A DNA stretch of 64,000 nt from Actinopolyspora biskrensis (GTDB lineage Bacteria > Actinomycetota > Actinomycetes > Mycobacteriales > Pseudonocardiaceae): NCBI RefSeq assembly GCF_013408175.1, contig NZ_JACBYW010000007.1, positions 62,001-126,000 of the forward strand, given 5' to 3'. The position numbers and the translations under genes were made by a program. The notes beneath the pieces are model-generated. The model saw only the letters and a program-made list of their open reading frames with translations, ran no database searches and was not told the DNA's origin. This document shows positions 62,371 to 64,000 of this stretch, one piece after another. Every line of letters begins with the position of its first letter. The stretch's first letter is position 1.

Positions 62371-62883
62371 TCAGCTCAGTCCGACGGTCACTGTTCGATC
62401 GTTGATGCCGCTGTTCAGGCGCGGTGCCTTTTCCTTGTACGGGCCCGCGCGGTCGCCCGAGTCCGGGTAGAGCCAGACCCAGCAGGTCGACCACGCCTGG
62501 ACCGAGGAGATCCGGTTCTTCCAGGAGTCGTCGAGGTCGAGCCAGAAGTCGACCTCGTCGTTCTTCGGACACGGTTCCGGAACCGTGATCGTCAGTGACG
62601 CGCCGCCGTACTCGGCGTCCTCGAACACCGTGGCGCCGATGACGGAACCGCTGGTGTCCGCGATCCGCTGCCCCGCGCCCGTGGCCGCGGAGAAGCTGTC
62701 GTAGCAGGTTCGCTGCTGGGAAGCGGTGTCGAGCACGCAGTGCTGCCGGACGTCCTCGTCCGTAGCCTGGGCCGCCTGCGCCGACGCCGCCGTGAACACG
62801 GCGACCACGGACAGGCTCGCGAGTACCGCGAAACGTCTTCGGGCGGGGGAACGGGTCCTCGTTCCGCTGCCGGCTCCGACCAA
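62371..62883 (-). CDS. Secreted beta/gamma-crystallin-like (inhibitor I36-like) protein
   Basis: 170 residues. A signal peptide (about 15-40, FAVLASLSVVAVFTAASAQA) precedes a single domain with features of the crystallin/SMPI fold: ATVFEDAEYGGASLTI, then DLDDSWKNRISSVQAWSTC. Conserved Trp and four to five cysteines (HCVLD, RTCYD, EPCPK, STCWVW) suggest disulfides. Streptomyces proteins of this fold inhibit metalloproteases; others bind calcium or are toxins. A TTG at 62883 is chosen because GAGAGGAG stands 6 nt upstream; a TTG at 62943 has no ribosome-binding site. It is cotranscribed with the aerolysin-like gene. Confidence 0.55.
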   Translation of the reverse strand: MVGAGSGTRTRSPARRRFAVLASLSVVAVFTAASAQAAQATDEDVRQHCVLDTASQQRTCYDSFSAATGAGQRIADTSGSVIGATVFEDAEYGGASLTITVPEPCPKNDEVDFWLDLDDSWKNRISSVQAWSTCWVWLYPDSGDRAGPYKEKAPRLNSGINDRTVTVGLS

Positions 62884-63166
62884 TTTCCGCTCCTCTCCCG
62901 GAGGCGTGGTGGCACCTCTCGGAATCGGTTTAGTGGCGTGCAACGAGCACTATCGGCCAGGCGCGCTCTCGGGTCCAGAGCGGTTCGGCGAATTACGCGA
63001 GAAGCAGCAGCGCGCTCCTGGGGGCGACGGGGCCGTTCGGCGGTTGCCGCGCCTTCCGGGCTCGCGTGGCGGTCGTGCGGTCCGCGCCGTGGAGCTCGCA
63101 CGCCAGGGGCGGGGCCGGGAACACGAAAAAGGCCGGGCGCGGTGTTCACCGTGCCCGGCCCCGAAG

Positions 63167-63252
63167 CGGAGGATGCGGGATTCGAACCCGCGAGGGCTGT
63201 TAACCCAACACGAATTCCAGTCGTGCGCCTTAGGCCGCTCGGCCAATCCTCC
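63167..63252 (-). tRNA. tRNA-Ser (anticodon GGA)
   Basis: An 86-nt class II tRNA on the minus strand: acceptor GGAGGAT/ATCCTCC, anticodon loop CTGGAAT (GGA), long variable arm, discriminator G. TACACT lies 7 nt before its 5' end. It completes the set of four serine isoacceptors in this window. Confidence 0.95.
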
Positions 63253-63317
63253 GCAAAGAAGTGTACGCGACGGGATCGTCCGCTCCGCGACCCCCCTCGG
63301 TTCGTCCCTCGCGGGGT

Positions 63318-63475
63318 GGCTTGCCCGGGTGGCCGGATAGCCGCAACGTGAGTCGGCGCCTCGGGATCGTTGCAGGGCACCCCGATCGGTGGCCGCCGCG
63401 CGCGGTGGGGCCCGCACCGCACGTGGGCGGGACGAAACTGCCGGCTCGGTTGACGTGGGTGGTTGCTCGGGTGGG
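63318..63475. repeat. Intergenic mosaic repeat, inverted B-like and forward A-edge
   Basis: CCGGATAGCCGCAACGTGAG followed by TCGGCGCCTCGGGATCGTTG and CAGGGCACC parallels the inverted B module at 56090-56150. GACGTGGGTGGTTGCTCGGGTGG at about 63451 is an A edge. It lies between tRNA-Ser(GGA) and the SRP RNA gene. Confidence 0.5.
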
Positions 63476-63579
63476 GCCTCGGAGTCGCCGTGCCGAAGAA
63501 GACCAGGAGCCGTTGCAGCCGGACTCCCCCTCGCCGGAAGTTCCGAAGGGGGGTGTGGAGCCCCGCTTTCCGAGGGGGA

Positions 63580-63585
63580 TACACT
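63580..63585 (+). promoter_or_regulatory. Putative -10 box of the SRP RNA gene
   Basis: TACACT ends 6 nt before the predicted first base of the SRP RNA. Confidence 0.5.
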
Positions 63586-63591
63586 GTATGA

Positions 63592-63679
63592 GGACTCCGC
63601 GCGGCGTCCATCCTGTGAACTCCCCCAGGGCCGGAAGGCAGCAAGGGTAAGCGGGCTCTGACGGGTGCGCGGGGTCCCC
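63592..63679 (+). ncRNA. ffs: Signal recognition particle RNA (bacterial small form)
   Basis: The conserved apical core CCAGGGCCGGAAGGCAGCAA followed by GGGTA is unmistakable (63630-63655). The outer arms GGACTCCGCGC (63592-63602) and GCGCGGGGTCC (63667-63677) pair with one G-T. A run of seven T follows at 63680-63686 as terminator. The RNA binds Ffh for cotranslational targeting of secreted and membrane proteins. Position directly before dnaX is as expected for actinobacteria. Confidence 0.92.
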
Positions 63680-63804
63680 TTTTTTTGTCGAGGGGGTCCC
63701 CCGGTCGTGGGCGGAGTGGACGTCCCTTCGCACCGGCGAGTGGCGCTTTCCGCCCGTTCGCCGCCGCCGGCGTCTCCCGTTGCCGCTTCGTCGGTCTTGG
63801 CACG

Positions 63805-63810
63805 TATCGT
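63805..63810 (+). promoter_or_regulatory. Putative -10 box of dnaX, leaderless geometry
   Basis: TATCGT ends 7 nt before the GTG of dnaX. Confidence 0.45.
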
Positions 63811-63817
63811 TGCCGGT

Positions 63818-64000
63818 GTGGCGCTCGCGCTCTATCGCAAGTATCGACCGGCGACCTTCGGCGAGGTCGTGGGACAGTCACACGTCACCGAACCACTGCG
63901 CACCGCGCTGGCCGCGCGGCGGATCAACCACGCCTACCTGTTCTCCGGGCCGCGTGGTTGCGGCAAGACATCCAGCGCGCGAATCCTGGCCCGGTCGCTG
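63818..64000 (+). CDS. dnaX: DNA polymerase III gamma/tau subunit, N-terminal fragment (runs off window)
   Basis: Only the first 61 codons are inside the window. ALALYRKYRPATFGEVVGQ is the conserved DnaX N-terminus and FSGPRGCGKTSSARILARSL contains the Walker A motif (GPRGCGKTS). The subunit is the clamp-loader ATPase that ties the replisome together. The GTG start is fixed by the conserved ALYRKYRP and a -10 box 7 nt upstream. It follows the SRP RNA gene. Confidence 0.95.
   Translation, partial: MALALYRKYRPATFGEVVGQSHVTEPLRTALAARRINHAYLFSGPRGCGKTSSARILARSL

Overview
The window is high-GC actinobacterial DNA. It carries the arabinogalactan assembly genes in nearly the order I recall for Mycobacterium tuberculosis between pheA/serS and dnaX (pheA, small metallopeptidase, septum-formation protein, serS, HAD phosphatase, PGRP amidase, glf, glfT2, PAP2 phosphatase, ubiA, emb, dprE2/dprE1, gtrA, emb, glfT1/wzt/wzm, bpa, quinone oxidoreductase, hisC, tyrA, tadA, SRP RNA, dnaX). 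No mycolate genes (fbp, pks13, accD4, fadD32) and no aftA or aftB are present. An arabinogalactan wall without mycolates fits Pseudonocardiales such as Saccharopolyspora or Actinopolyspora. The acidic N-terminal tails on GlfT2 and UbiA would suit a halophile, but the genus is inference.

Layout. 1-10 kb: DevS/DevR-like two-component pair, DoxX protein, macrodomain protein, pheA, metallopeptidase plus septum-formation protein, serS, HhH glycosylase-like protein, F420-type LLM oxidoreductase, HAD phosphatase. 10-17 kb: PGRP amidase, then the operon glf-glfT2-PAP2-ubiA. 17-21 kb: accessory genes (HEPN/Abi-like, YbaK, nitroreductase, SnoaL-like, DUF2017-like). 20.6-38.5 kb: two secreted LGFP-repeat proteins, two Emb arabinosyltransferases, dprE1-dprE2, GtrA, GlfT1 with the Wzm/Wzt exporter, proteasome activator Bpa, quinone oxidoreductase. 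38.7-49.9 kb: secreted M28 peptidase, DrrAB-type ABC exporter, tRNA-Ser, NPCBM-like membrane protein, L,D-transpeptidase, chaplin-like protein, a 5'-truncated TnpB element, coiled-coil protein, HisC and a dienelactone-hydrolase-like protein. 50-64 kb: acetoacetyl-CoA synthetase, tRNA-Ser and tRNA-Arg, a one-spacer type I-E CRISPR array, a ZIP transporter with a Zur-like box, thiolase, tyrA, tadA pair, CsbD, tRNA-Ser, PAS-GGDEF-EAL protein, a secreted aerolysin-like/crystallin-like pair, tRNA-Ser, SRP RNA and the start of dnaX.

How the genes work together. UbiA, the PAP2 phosphatase, DprE1 and DprE2 make decaprenyl-phospho-arabinose, the donor used by the two Emb enzymes. Glf supplies UDP-galactofuranose to GlfT1 and GlfT2, and Wzm/Wzt is the likely galactan-lipid exporter. 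PheA, TyrA and HisC are aromatic or histidine biosynthesis genes. All four serine tRNA isoacceptor genes lie in the same window as serS.

Two window-wide patterns stand out. First, at least a dozen intergenic gaps carry copies of one mosaic repeat family built from reshuffled, often hairpin-forming modules. Second, twelve genes have a TANNNT -10 box ending 6-8 nt before their GTG/ATG, which is the geometry of leaderless transcripts.
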